Counted from the stretch's first letter, positions 17,277-25,428 are shown. The stretch is 56,814 bases of DNA from Prevotella sp. (GCA_017478085.1 JAFVEE010000018.1:1-56814); one strand, 5' to 3'. Translations and numbers: made by a program. Notes: generated by a model from the sequence alone, not told the origin.

Positions 17277-18266
17277 ATGAGAACAAGACTTATTCTGCTT
17301 TTCGCCCTGCTTTCGGCCATGGGCCTGCGGGCACAGGAGTACACCAAGTACCTCTTCGTCTACTTCCCCTCCAACGACAACGAGAACATCTACTACGCGC
17401 TGTCAACGAAGGAGAAACCCTTCGATTTCATCCCGATGAACAACGGGCAAATGGTGGTCAGCGCCGACACCATCGCGCTGAAGCACGGCGTGCGCGACCC
17501 TCACGTGCTGCGCGGCGATGACGGCTGGTTCTACATGGTGAACACCGACATGCGCTGTGCCGAGGGCTGGGCCAGCAACCGTGGCATCGTGCTCATGCGG
17601 TCGCGCGACCTGGTCAGTTGGCAGCACAGCACCGTGCACTTCCCCGAGAAGTACAAGGGCACCAACTTCGCCAACGTGACCCGTGTGTGGGCCCCCGAGA
17701 CCATCTGGGATCCCGTGGCCCGGAAGTATATGGTGTACTTCTCGCTGCTCACCAACGACGGCACCATTCCCTACGACAAGGTGTTCTACTGCTATGCCAA
17801 CGAAGACTTTACCGACCTGGAGGGCGAGCCCACCTACTTCTACGACCGTGGCTCGGCTACGATCGACATGGACATCGTCTACAACGAGAAAGACCAGCTG
17901 TACCACGGCTTCTACAAGAACGAGGGGTCGCATGGCATCTGCAAGGTGACGGCGCGCAGCCTGACGCCTGCCAAGGGCGAGGCACCCGGGTCGCAGTGGA
18001 GTGCACCCAGCGGCACGCTGCAACAGACGAAGGTGGGTGTCGAGGGAGCCGGCGTGTGGCGGCTCATCGATAGCGGTGCGTGGATCTTGATGTACGACTG
18101 CTACGGTTCGGGCTACTACCAGTTCTGCGAGAGCGAAGACCTGAGCCACTTCACGCTGAAGGCGCAGACCCAGACCAAGGGCATGTTTACCCCGCGCCAC
18201 GGCACGGTGCTGCCCGTGACCGATGCCGAGGTGGAGAGGCTTGAGAAAGCCTTTGCCGTAAAGTAG
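17277..18266 (+). CDS. Secreted glycoside hydrolase, family 43-like
   Basis: The frame encodes 329 residues with a signal peptide (MRTRLILLFALLSAMGLRAQ). The five-bladed propeller pattern of GH43 is visible: 'VRDPHVLRGDDGWFYMVNT' carries the general-base Asp. 'VWAPETIWDPVARKYMVYFS' is the typical second blade, and 'SATIDMDIVYNEKDQLYHGF' supplies the middle Asp. 'VEGAGVWRL' matches the 'EGP/EGA' acid-Glu motif, and 'GMFTPRHGTVLPV' closes the propeller. The likely activity is arabinofuranosidase or xylosidase on plant polysaccharide, with the exact specificity open. It is monocistronic, with its own promoter upstream and a 22-nt repeat array after the stop. Confidence 0.82.
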   Translation: MRTRLILLFALLSAMGLRAQEYTKYLFVYFPSNDNENIYYALSTKEKPFDFIPMNNGQMVVSADTIALKHGVRDPHVLRGDDGWFYMVNTDMRCAEGWASNRGIVLMRSRDLVSWQHSTVHFPEKYKGTNFANVTRVWAPETIWDPVARKYMVYFSLLTNDGTIPYDKVFYCYANEDFTDLEGEPTYFYDRGSATIDMDIVYNEKDQLYHGFYKNEGSHGICKVTARSLTPAKGEAPGSQWSAPSGTLQQTKVGVEGAGVWRLIDSGAWILMYDCYGSGYYQFCESEDLSHFTLKAQTQTKGMFTPRHGTVLPVTDAEVERLEKAFAVK

Positions 18267-18297
18267 TTCGAAGAGAAGCTCATTTTGCTGCCAAAAG

Positions 18298-18400
18298 AAT
18301 GGAGGCTCCGTTGTGATGCAACGGGGCCTTTATTGAATGCTAACGGAGCCTCCATTGACAGGCAACGGAGGCTCCGTTGACCTGTAATGAAGGCTCCGTT
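18298..18400. repeat. 22-nt periodic palindromic array A (five units)
   Basis: Five 15-nt near-palindromes of the form AACGGAGGCTCCGTT start at 18298, 18320, 18342, 18364 and 18386, exactly 22 nt apart, separated by unrelated 7-nt spacers. It lies between the convergent genes 17277-18266 and 18417-19769. It may act as a bidirectional terminator or a protein-binding array. The same unit with the same period recurs at 51485-51587. Confidence 0.9.
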
Positions 18401-18416
18401 ATTTTCTCAAGGAAAA

Positions 18417-19769
18417 TTAGATAATAGGAAGTGAGATGCCGCAGATTTTCTGATAGACATCGAGGGCATAGACGTCGGTCATGCCACTGATGTAGTCGAT
18501 GACGGCCATGAGGCGCGTCTCCAGGTCGGGACTGTTGATGTCGTACTGGCTCGAAACCCGGCCTATGAGCTGCTGCGAGTAGTAGCGGTCGGGGTGCTCG
18601 ATGGCCTCGGTCATCAACTCCATCAGCGTGGCCATAATGCGGTAGCCCGACAGCTCGACGTCGAGCACGGGCTGACTGCGGTAGATGCGGGCCTTCGAGA
18701 CCTTGGTGCACCGCTGGTAGGCATCCCTCTGGCGGGTGGCGATGTGGTCGATGAGCGACCCCTGGAACGTTCCGGCCAGGATCTCTTCCTCGTGCTCCAT
18801 GAAGGTGTGCACGCACTCGTTCTCCAATCGTCCTATGACGCAGGCCCGCAGGTACTGCACCTGCTCGTTGGGGTCGGTGAGCTGCTCGTCGCTGATGCGC
18901 TGGCGTATCTTGCGCTGGTTGTCCTCCTCGAAGAAGTCCAGCATCAGCTCCATCGTCTCGTCGAAGGTCAGGATCTTCACCTTATGGGCATCCTCCAGGT
19001 CCATAATCTCATAGCAGATGTCGTCAGCCGCCTCTACGAGGTAGACGAGCGGGTGGCGGGCGAAGCTTAGTTTAGAGTGGGGAGTGGAGGGCACGGAGCT
19101 TGAACTGGGCACGATGCCCAGCTCCTCGGCAATGCGCTGATAGGTGGGGGCCTCGCTATTGAAGAAGCCGAACTTACCCTTCTTGCCGGCGAGCGACGAG
19201 GAGTGGGGGTACTTCACGATGGAGGCCAGCGTGCTGTAGGTCATCACGAAGCCACCGGGACGGCGACCGCAGAACTGATGGGTGAGCAGGCGGAAGGCGT
19301 TGGCGTTGCCCTCGAAATGGGTGATGTCGTCCCAGAACGGGGCCGACACCCTTTGCTGCAGGTAGCTGCCCTTGCCCTCGGTAAAGAAGGTCTGGATGGC
19401 CTTCTCGCCGCTATGGCCGAAGGGCGGGTTGCCCATGTCGTGGGCCAGGCAGGCGGTGGCCACGATCTGGCCAATCTCGGAGGCCAGAATACCGATGGAA
19501 TCGCCATATTTTGTATGCAGACGCTGGTAGACGTCGTTGCCTAAGGACATACCCACCGAGGCTACCTCGAGCGAGTGGGTCAGACGGTTGTGCACGAAGA
19601 CGCTGCCCGGCAGGGGGAACACCTGGGTCTTGTTTTGTAGACGGCGGAACGGGGCTGAGAAGATCAGACGGTCGTAGTCGCGCTTGAACTCGGTACGGTC
19701 GTCGTGGCGCTCAGGGTGGCGGTGCTCCTGGCCCAGGCGACGGTTAGATATAAGTTTATTCCACTCCAT
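18417..19769 (-). CDS. dgt: dGTP triphosphohydrolase
   Basis: The frame encodes 450 residues. It hydrolyses dGTP (and often other dNTPs) to the nucleoside and triphosphate in the cytoplasm. The HD-domain residues are present: 'HNRLTHSLEVASVG' (first His), 'CLAHDMGNPPFGHSGE' (HD pair plus the second His) and 'LVYLVEAADDICYEIMDLED' (last Asp). Length matches the family. Between residues about 220 and 235 there is a low-complexity insert ('VPSSSSVPSTPHSKLS') encoded by a CT-rich run at 19072-19112 that looks like a translated mini-repeat. The gene start abuts a TTAGACGG repeat array, and GACGGTTAGA at 19739-19748, inside the first codons, matches the repeat unit. dUTPase lies nearby, so two dNTP-pool enzymes flank the GxxExxY element. 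Confidence 0.95.
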   Translation of the reverse strand: MEWNKLISNRRLGQEHRHPERHDDRTEFKRDYDRLIFSAPFRRLQNKTQVFPLPGSVFVHNRLTHSLEVASVGMSLGNDVYQRLHTKYGDSIGILASEIGQIVATACLAHDMGNPPFGHSGEKAIQTFFTEGKGSYLQQRVSAPFWDDITHFEGNANAFRLLTHQFCGRRPGGFVMTYSTLASIVKYPHSSSLAGKKGKFGFFNSEAPTYQRIAEELGIVPSSSSVPSTPHSKLSFARHPLVYLVEAADDICYEIMDLEDAHKVKILTFDETMELMLDFFEEDNQRKIRQRISDEQLTDPNEQVQYLRACVIGRLENECVHTFMEHEEEILAGTFQGSLIDHIATRQRDAYQRCTKVSKARIYRSQPVLDVELSGYRIMATLMELMTEAIEHPDRYYSQQLIGRVSSQYDINSPDLETRLMAVIDYISGMTDVYALDVYQKICGISLPII

Positions 19770-19776
19770 TTTTTTT

Positions 19777-19870
19777 GACGGTTAGACGGGGGTTATGACG
19801 GTTAGACGGTTAGATTTCTTTTATGACGGTTAGACGGTTGAACGATTTTTTTTAGACGTTTTTTAGACGG
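19777..19870 (-). repeat. TTAGACGG repeat array, left (inverted relative to right array)
   Basis: Units of the form GACGGTTAGACGG start at 19777, 19797 and 19825, with degenerate TTTAGACG(G) units at 19851-19870. On the minus strand this reads CGTTCAACCGTCTAACCGTC followed by ATAAAA, the same unit as the array at 20281-20431 but in the opposite orientation. The GxxExxY gene lies between the two arrays. Confidence 0.85.
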
Positions 19871-19874
19871 GGGG

Positions 19875-20255
19875 TTAGGCGGGGAGGTGGTAGGTGCGGG
19901 TTTTGTGCTTGATTTCCAGCTTTTCGGACCCGAAGTTGATGAGGAGGCCATCCTCGATGCCAGAGACATTGAGGTAGTTGACGAGCTGAACAGAATGGAT
20001 GACGTTTAAGTTGGTGATGGCTTTCAACTCTAAAATGACACGATGGTCAACGATCATGTCAGACCGATACTGACCAACAACAATGCCATCGTAGCGAACT
20101 TCGAATGGAACCTCAGTCTCAACCTTCAGTCCACGCTTCTTCATCTCGATAAACATAGCATTCTTGTAGACCTTCTCTTCATATCCATGAACCAGCTTGC
20201 TGCGCACGGTCTTTGCGCAGTCAACTATCGTTTCAATCAATTCTGTAATTTCCAT
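19875..20255 (-). CDS. GxxExxY family protein (PDDEXK-like)
   Basis: The frame encodes 126 residues from the ATG at 20255. A longer frame to 20375 reads through the repeat array and is not used. The name-giving motif is present as 'HGYEEKVY' (G-x-x-E-x-x-Y core), followed by 'VRYDGIVVGQYRSDMIVDHR' and 'VILELKA', the D...E-x-K arrangement of PD-(D/E)XK nuclease folds. The C-terminus 'LLINFGSEKLEIKHK' is typical of the family (PF13366 as I recall). Its biological role is not established. A -7 element TATATTTG ends about 6 nt before the ATG, so the message may be leaderless. The gene is bracketed by inverted arrays of one repeat, and its stop lies 4 nt from the left array. Confidence 0.85.
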   Translation of the reverse strand: MEITELIETIVDCAKTVRSKLVHGYEEKVYKNAMFIEMKKRGLKVETEVPFEVRYDGIVVGQYRSDMIVDHRVILELKAITNLNVIHSVQLVNYLNVSGIEDGLLINFGSEKLEIKHKTRTYHLPA

Positions 20256-20261
20256 ATCTCG

Positions 20262-20269
20262 CAAATATA
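20262..20269 (-). promoter_or_regulatory. -7 element directly before the GxxExxY start
   Basis: TATATTTG on the minus strand, 6 nt from the ATG at 20255. It implies a very short or absent 5' UTR. Confidence 0.55.
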
Positions 20270-20280
20270 TAATCGTCCAT

Positions 20281-20431
20281 CCGTCTAAAAAACCGTTCGA
20301 CCGTCTACCCGTCTTAAAAAAACCGTTCATCCGTCTACCCGTCTTAAAAAAACCGTTCATCCGTCTATCCGTCATAAAACCTCGTTCATCCGTCTAACCG
20401 TCATAAAAAACGCTCATCCGTCTGCCCGTCT
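20281..20431 (+). repeat. TTAGACGG-type repeat array, right (about 30-nt period)
   Basis: CCGTCTA starts at 20281, 20301, 20331, 20361 and 20390, and a variant CCGTCTG at 20418. The two middle units are identical 30-mers (CCGTCTACCCGTCTTAAAAA plus AACCGTTCAT) and the others vary by a few bases. Because 30 nt is ten codons, the array is open in frame with the GxxExxY gene on the minus strand. It is the inverted counterpart of 19777-19870. Confidence 0.9.
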
Positions 20432-20509
20432 GCGCTGCAAAAGTACTACTTTTTCTGCAAAGAAACACAATTTAGCATTAAAAAGTATGGCGGTTTCGGG
20501 ATAATTCAG

Positions 20510-20517
20510 TAATTTTG
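20510..20517 (+). promoter_or_regulatory. -7 element for the dut operon
   Basis: TAATTTTG, 21 nt before the ATG at 20539, just after the repeat array. It fits the TAnnTTTG consensus. Confidence 0.6.
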
Positions 20518-20538
20518 CACATTATTTTATATGCGCAT

Positions 20539-20973
20539 ATGAAAATTCAAGTTGTGAACCGAGGCCACCAGCCCCTGCCAGCCTTTGCCACCGAGCAGAG
20601 CGCGGGTATGGACCTGCGTGCTAACCTCGATGCCCCCATCACCCTGCAGCCACTGGAGCGCCGGCTGGTTCCCACGGGCCTCTATATAGCCTTGCCACAG
20701 GGCTATGAGGCACAGGTGAGACCCCGCAGCGGACTGGCCCTGAAGCACGGCATCACCGTGCTCAACGCCCCCGGCACCATCGATGCCGACTACCGGGGCG
20801 AGGTGGGCGTGCTGCTCGTCAACCTGTCGGGTGAGCCGTTCACCATCAACGATGGCGAGCGCATCGCCCAAATGGTCGTCGCCCGCCACGAACAGCCCGA
20901 GTTTGTCGAGGTGGAAACGCTCGACGAGACCACTCGCGGCGCCGGTGGCTATGGGCATACGGGAGTGAAGTAA
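20539..20973 (+). CDS. dut: dUTP diphosphatase
   Basis: The frame encodes 144 residues and converts dUTP to dUMP and pyrophosphate. All five trimeric dUTPase motifs are visible: '[10 protein letters not shown]' (1), '[11 protein letters not shown]' (2), '[17 protein letters not shown]' (3), 'GERIAQMVV' (4) and '[12 protein letters not shown]' (5). The ATG at 20539 is preferred over 20515, which lies inside the promoter. It is followed by a TPR protein, a DUF4292 lipoprotein and an EnvC-like protein in one plus-strand run, an order I know as common in Bacteroidales. Confidence 0.97.
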   Translation: MKIQVVNRGHQPLPAFATEQSAGMDLRANLDAPITLQPLERRLVPTGLYIALPQGYEAQVRPRSGLALKHGITVLNAPGTIDADYRGEVGVLLVNLSGEPFTINDGERIAQMVVARHEQPEFVEVETLDETTRGAGGYGHTGVK

Positions 20974-20998
20974 GAGTTGAGAACTGCGAGGTAATATG

Positions 20999-22738
20999 AT
21001 GAAACATACGCTATATGCCCTGCTGCTGATGATGCTGGCCCTGAGCGCAAATGCCCAGGACAGCACAGCTATTCTCTCGTCTCTCCCCTCTCACCTCTCT
21101 TCTCCCGACTCCCGCCTCTACGACACCTATTTCCTCGATGCTATGCTGCAACGGCAGAAGGGCAACCACGATGCCACGTTCGACCTGCTGAACCGCTGCT
21201 TAGAGCTGAACCCGCAGGCCTCGGAAGCCTGGTTCTTCCTGGCCCAGTACTACGGCGAGATGAAAGACCAGGACCGCGCCTTGCAGTTCATGCAGCGAGC
21301 CACGGAGCTGGAACCCGACAACCTGACCTATATGGAGACGCTGGTGCGGGCCTACATAGGCAAGCAGCAGTATGAAGATGCCATCGGCGTGGTGGAGCGC
21401 ATCTACGAGAAAGACAAGAGCCGCCAGGATATGCTCGACATGCTGTCGCGCCTCTACCTTGAGGTGCACAACTACGAGAAGGCCATCGACGTGATAGACC
21501 GCATGGAGCAGATCGACGGCAAGAGCGAGCGCTTCTCGCTGGCCAAGAGCAGCCTCTACTTGCAGATGGACCAGCCCGAGAAGGCGCAGGCCGAGATGAA
21601 GCTGCTGGCCGAGCAGTACCCCAACGACCTGAACTACCGCACGCTCTATGCCAACACGCTGATGGCCAACGACCAGCGCGACGAGGCGCTCGACGTGCTC
21701 TCGCAGGTGCTGGCCGAAGAGCCCGACAACTACCGGGCGCAGGTGGCCATGCGCACCTACTACCTGGGCGTGCCCGACACGCTGCGAGCCGACTCACTGT
21801 CGCGCAGCATCCTGCTGAACCCCAACACCTCGCTCGACGACAAGGTGAACCTGATGCGGCAGGAGATGCAGTACAGCGAAAGCAACGGCGGCGACAGCAC
21901 CCGCGTGCTCTCGCTCTTCCACGAGATGCTGGCCCAGCCCGATGCCAGTGCCGACCTGGCCGAGTTCTGTGCCGCCTATATGAACCTGAAGAAGATGCCG
22001 CGCGACAGCGTGCAGCAGATGCTGCAGCTGGCCCTGCAGCTGGCCCCCGACAATGCCTCGGCACGCTTGCAGCTGGTGCAGTATGCCTGGGAGGATGACG
22101 ACAACGACCGCGTGGTGAGCCTCTGTCAGGAGGCCCGCCAGTATAACCCCGACGAGATGGCCTTCTACTACTATCAGGGCATGGCCTTCTACCGGCAGGA
22201 TGATCATCTCAATGCGCTCGAGGCCTTCCAGAACGGCATCAGCGTGATTACGGAGGAGAGCAACCCCGCCATCGTGAGCGACTTCTACGCCGTGATGGGC
22301 GACCTGCTGCACCAGCAGGGACGCGAGCGCGAGGCCTTCGAGGCCTACGACAGCTGCCTGCAGTGGAAGCCCGACAACATAGGCTGTCTGAACAACTATG
22401 CCTACTACCTGAGCGAGCTGGGACAACAGCTGGACCGCGCCGAGGTGATGAGCTACAAGGCCATCAAGGCCGAACCGAAGAACGCCACCTATCTGGACAC
22501 CTACGCCTGGATTATGTTCATGCAGGGCCGCTATGCCGAGGCTCGCATCTACATAGACCAGACCCTGCAGAACGACAGCCTGCCCGGCGCGGTGCTCCTG
22601 GAGCATGCGGGCGACATCTACGCCATGGTGGGCGACGTGGAGCGGGCCGTGGACTACTGGCAGCAGGCGCTGGCCGAGGATCCGCACAACAAAATGCTGA
22701 TGAGAAAGATAAAACGAAAAAAATACATTAAGAGATGA
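20999..22738 (+). CDS. Periplasmic TPR repeat protein
   Basis: The frame encodes about 579 residues (an in-frame ATG at 20996 adds one Met), with a signal peptide (MKHTLYALLLMMLALSANAQ). It carries about a dozen TPR units from residue 40 to the end ('AWFFLAQYYGEMKDQDRALQ', 'FYYYQGMAFYRQDDHLNALE', 'PGAVLLEHAGDIYAMVGDVE'). A short segment after the signal peptide ('SSLPSHLSSPDS') is encoded by a CT-rich run (21067-21115) resembling repeats elsewhere in the window. It overlaps the next gene by 4 nt (ATGA), so translation is coupled. It is probably a scaffold in envelope assembly together with the two following genes (inference from conserved order). Confidence 0.88.
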   Translation: MKHTLYALLLMMLALSANAQDSTAILSSLPSHLSSPDSRLYDTYFLDAMLQRQKGNHDATFDLLNRCLELNPQASEAWFFLAQYYGEMKDQDRALQFMQRATELEPDNLTYMETLVRAYIGKQQYEDAIGVVERIYEKDKSRQDMLDMLSRLYLEVHNYEKAIDVIDRMEQIDGKSERFSLAKSSLYLQMDQPEKAQAEMKLLAEQYPNDLNYRTLYANTLMANDQRDEALDVLSQVLAEEPDNYRAQVAMRTYYLGVPDTLRADSLSRSILLNPNTSLDDKVNLMRQEMQYSESNGGDSTRVLSLFHEMLAQPDASADLAEFCAAYMNLKKMPRDSVQQMLQLALQLAPDNASARLQLVQYAWEDDDNDRVVSLCQEARQYNPDEMAFYYYQGMAFYRQDDHLNALEAFQNGISVITEESNPAIVSDFYAVMGDLLHQQGREREAFEAYDSCLQWKPDNIGCLNNYAYYLSELGQQLDRAEVMSYKAIKAEPKNATYLDTYAWIMFMQGRYAEARIYIDQTLQNDSLPGAVLLEHAGDIYAMVGDVERAVDYWQQALAEDPHNKMLMRKIKRKKYIKR

Positions 22739-23589
22739 AACTGAAGAGCATCGTGAAAATTGCTGCCCTCGCCCTGCCATTGTGCCTGGCATCGTGCGGC
22801 TTTAAGAAGAAGGTGGTCAACGAGACCAAACCAGTGGAGACAACCCTTACCGAGCAGGAGAACGAGTTCTTGAACCAGGTGCAGAAGACCCATATCACAG
22901 GTCTGGAGTACGTGTCGTCGAAGTTGAAGTTCACCGTCGAGATAGGCCCGCAGAAGCTGAAGCTCACGGGCAATCTGCGCATGCATCGCGACGACGTGAT
23001 CCGTCTGCAGCTCATGGCCTTCGGCTTCGTCGAGGCCGGTCGACTGGAGTTCACCAAGGATTATGTGCTCATTATGGACCGCATCAACAAGCAGTACATA
23101 CAGGTGCCCTACCGCTATGTGGACTTCCTGCGCAACAGCCATATAGACTTCTACACCCTGCAGGCCCTGTTCTGGAACGAGCTGTTCATTCCCGGCGAGA
23201 CGGGCGTGGGCACCAGTTCGCTGGGCGAGTTCACCACCAATATGGGTGGCGACGAGGCCATCATTATGCTCGAGAAAGACCGCCTGAACTACAGTTGGCT
23301 GGCCAACCAGAAGACGGGCCGCATCAAGATGGCCAACATTATGTATCGCGACGTGAAGAACGGCAATGCCCAGCTGAACTGGGACTACGAGGACTATAGC
23401 CCCCTCAACGGCAAGCTCTTCCCCTCCGACATGATTGCCACCCTGACCCTGCCGCAGAAGGAGGTGAAGGTGAGCATCAAACTGAACTATCTGGGCACCG
23501 AGAATGAGTGGGAGCCCCGTACCACCGTGTCGGACAAGTACCGTAAGGTTGAGATCGACGAGATGCTGCGCCGGTTCATGTCTCTGTAG
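22735..23589 (+). CDS. DUF4292 lipoprotein (LolA/LolB-like fold)
   Basis: The frame encodes 284 residues. It is a lipoprotein with lipobox 'LPLCLASC' (Cys about 21). The body matches DUF4292 in pattern: 'YVSSKLKFTVEIGPQKLKLT', 'MHRDDVIRLQLMAFGFVEAG', 'DYVLIMDRINKQYIQVPY'. The family is thought to have a LolB-like lipid-binding fold and to sit at the outer membrane. It starts within the stop of the TPR gene (ATGA overlap) and is followed by the EnvC-like gene after 25 nt, so these three genes form one unit. Confidence 0.88.
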   Translation: MKLKSIVKIAALALPLCLASCGFKKKVVNETKPVETTLTEQENEFLNQVQKTHITGLEYVSSKLKFTVEIGPQKLKLTGNLRMHRDDVIRLQLMAFGFVEAGRLEFTKDYVLIMDRINKQYIQVPYRYVDFLRNSHIDFYTLQALFWNELFIPGETGVGTSSLGEFTTNMGGDEAIIMLEKDRLNYSWLANQKTGRIKMANIMYRDVKNGNAQLNWDYEDYSPLNGKLFPSDMIATLTLPQKEVKVSIKLNYLGTENEWEPRTTVSDKYRKVEIDEMLRRFMSL

Positions 23590-23614
23590 TCTTTATATTA
23601 TATAATAAGGTGTA

Positions 23615-25255
23615 ATGAAGAAGTTCCTCCTGCTGCTATTCGCTTCGTTGCTTGTCCTCGCCGTGCCTGCTCAGAAAGGCAAGGCCACCGCTCAGGGTGC
23701 CCGCAAGACCGCCGCCGCCCAGACCGCGAAGAAACGCACAGGCACGACCACCAAGGCCAAGGCCCAGCCCGCCAAGGGCAAGGCGCAGCAAGCCAAGGGC
23801 AATACCCGGCCCGCCAAGAAGCAGCAGGGCAAGACGGGCGGCAACACCATTTCGGGACTGAAGGCCAGGAAAGACCAGCTGGTCAAGGAGCGCAACAACA
23901 ACCTGCAGAAGAAGGCCCAACTCGAGCGCAACGTGAAGAAAGGCATCGAGAACCTCATGGTGCTCGACAACGAGATCCTGCGCCAGCGCAAGGTGGTCGA
24001 CACCATTCGCTTCGACCTCTCGAACCTGAGCCAGCACATCGAGCAGCTCGACAGTCAGCTGGTGCAGCTCGAGAGCGAGCTTTCCGACCGCCGCAACCGC
24101 TTTAAGAAGTCTATGCGCTACATGCACCGCAACCGTTCGGTGCAGGACCAGCTTATGTTCGTGTTCAGTGCCGACAACTTCAACCAGATGTACCGCCGTG
24201 CCCGCTTCAATCGCGAGTATGCCTCCTACCAGAAGGCCCAGGGCGAAGCCGTGATGTCGAAGCAGAAGCAGGTGGGGCAGAAGAAGCGCGAGCTTTCCGA
24301 GGCCCGTCAGGCCAAGAGCCGTCTGCTGAACCGGGGCGAGATCGAACAGAAACAGTTAGAGAGCAAGCAGACCGAGCAGCAGACGCAGGTAGACCAGCTG
24401 AAGAAGCAGCAGCGCACCGTGCAGGCACTCATAGAGCAGCAGCAGCGCCAGGAGGCCGAGCTGAACACCCAGATCGACAAGCTGATAGCTGAGGAGATAC
24501 AGCGCGAGAAGGAACGCCGCGAGGCCGAAGCCCGCAAGAAGGCCGCTGCCGAGGCTGCCCGCAAGCGAGCCGAGGAGCTGGCCCGCAAGAAGGCTGCCGC
24601 CGAGGCCGCCCGCAAGGAGAACGAGCGCCGCATAGCCGAGGCCCGCGCCAAGGAAGAGGCCGCCAAGGCCAAGGCCCGCGCCGCCTCGAAGGCTGAGAAG
24701 GAAGAGGCCGAGCGCAAGGCCCGCGAGGCCGAACGTGCCCGTAAGGCTGCCGAGGCCAAGGCACAGGCCGACAGCAAGGCCCGCCATCGCGAGCTGGCCC
24801 AGGCCGAGAAGGACGAGGAAGAGCTGCAGGTGCCTGCCGCCGACCGCAAGCTGTCGGGAGGCTTCGAAGCCAACAAGGGTCGTCTGCCTCTGCCCATCAC
24901 CGGGGCCTACAAGATTATCCGTGGCTTTGGCACCTATACGCCCGAGGGGCTCAGCCAGGTGCGCCTGCGAAGCAACGGCTGGCACATCAAGGGTCAGCAG
25001 GATGCCAAGGCCCAGTGCATCTACGATGGAGAGGTGAGCGGTGTCTACCAGCAGCAGGGTGGGGGATATATCGTCACCGTGCGCCACGGCAAGTACATCT
25101 CGGCCTACATCAATCTGTCGTCCGTCAGCGTGCGCAAGGGGCAGCGCGTATCCACTCGCCAGGCGCTCGGCTCCATAGGCCGCGACAACACCATGCAGTT
25201 CCAGCTGCGCAACTGGAGCAACCTGCTGAACCCCAGTCACTGGCTGGGCCGATAG
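23615..25255 (+). CDS. EnvC-like coiled-coil protein with degenerate LytM/M23 domain
   Basis: The frame encodes 546 residues. A signal peptide (MKKFLLLLFASLLVLAVPAQ) is followed by an Ala/Lys-rich stretch (20-75), then long coiled coils (about 85-260 and 270-405, the latter 'EAARKRAEELARKKAAAEAA'-like). The LytM domain is at about 425-546. The M23 zinc ligands are missing: where active enzymes have HxGxDI there is 'GWHIKGQQDAK', and where they have LHFEL there is 'MQFQLRNW'. This is the state of EnvC/NlpD-type activators, so I read it as an activator of a cell-wall amidase at division, not as a peptidase. The tail 'NPSHWL' is typical. It is the last gene of the dut run. Confidence 0.85.
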   Translation: MKKFLLLLFASLLVLAVPAQKGKATAQGARKTAAAQTAKKRTGTTTKAKAQPAKGKAQQAKGNTRPAKKQQGKTGGNTISGLKARKDQLVKERNNNLQKKAQLERNVKKGIENLMVLDNEILRQRKVVDTIRFDLSNLSQHIEQLDSQLVQLESELSDRRNRFKKSMRYMHRNRSVQDQLMFVFSADNFNQMYRRARFNREYASYQKAQGEAVMSKQKQVGQKKRELSEARQAKSRLLNRGEIEQKQLESKQTEQQTQVDQLKKQQRTVQALIEQQQRQEAELNTQIDKLIAEEIQREKERREAEARKKAAAEAARKRAEELARKKAAAEAARKENERRIAEARAKEEAAKAKARAASKAEKEEAERKAREAERARKAAEAKAQADSKARHRELAQAEKDEEELQVPAADRKLSGGFEANKGRLPLPITGAYKIIRGFGTYTPEGLSQVRLRSNGWHIKGQQDAKAQCIYDGEVSGVYQQQGGGYIVTVRHGKYISAYINLSSVSVRKGQRVSTRQALGSIGRDNTMQFQLRNWSNLLNPSHWLGR

Positions 25256-25330
25256 GCATAGCGCCCCCGCCCGCCGGCAGGCGAGCGTGTCCCTATGGCT
25301 ATTTTAGGGTAGGGGACAAAGAATCATAAG

Positions 25331-25393
25331 AAATCGTTCATCATCGTGCAAATTTGTTACATTGCAACAAATTTTGACCGTGAAGAACGATTT
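25331..25393. promoter_or_regulatory. Palindromic operator upstream of first susC-like gene
   Basis: Outer arms AAATCGTTC (25331-25339) and GAACGATTT (25385-25393) enclose an inner inverted repeat CAAATTTGTT (25349-25358) / AACAAATTTTG (25366-25376). It lies 28 nt upstream of the -7 element. It shares the GAACGA arm with sites at 42529-42565 and 51598-51642 and a half-site at 37861. It is the likely target of the PBP-TM-AraC regulator. Confidence 0.6.
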
Positions 25394-25420
25394 TTTTATT
25401 CCTCAGTATTGGGTTGGACG

Positions 25421-25428
25421 TATCTTTG
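25421..25428 (+). promoter_or_regulatory. -7 element of the first SusCD unit
   Basis: TATCTTTG, followed by CACCAGTTTTTT. The same TATCTTTGCACCAGTTT string is found in front of the second susC-like gene (42569-42585). The ATG follows 35 nt after the element. Confidence 0.7.

Noticed and set aside
18298-18400. Possible CRISPR array (also 51485-51587 and 32365-32523)
   Set aside because: Spacers are only 7 nt, units are palindromic and no cas genes are near.
20256-20375. N-terminal extension of the GxxExxY protein
   Set aside because: The extra 40 residues are the translated 30-nt repeat (NGFFKTGRRM) and the promoter lies inside it.
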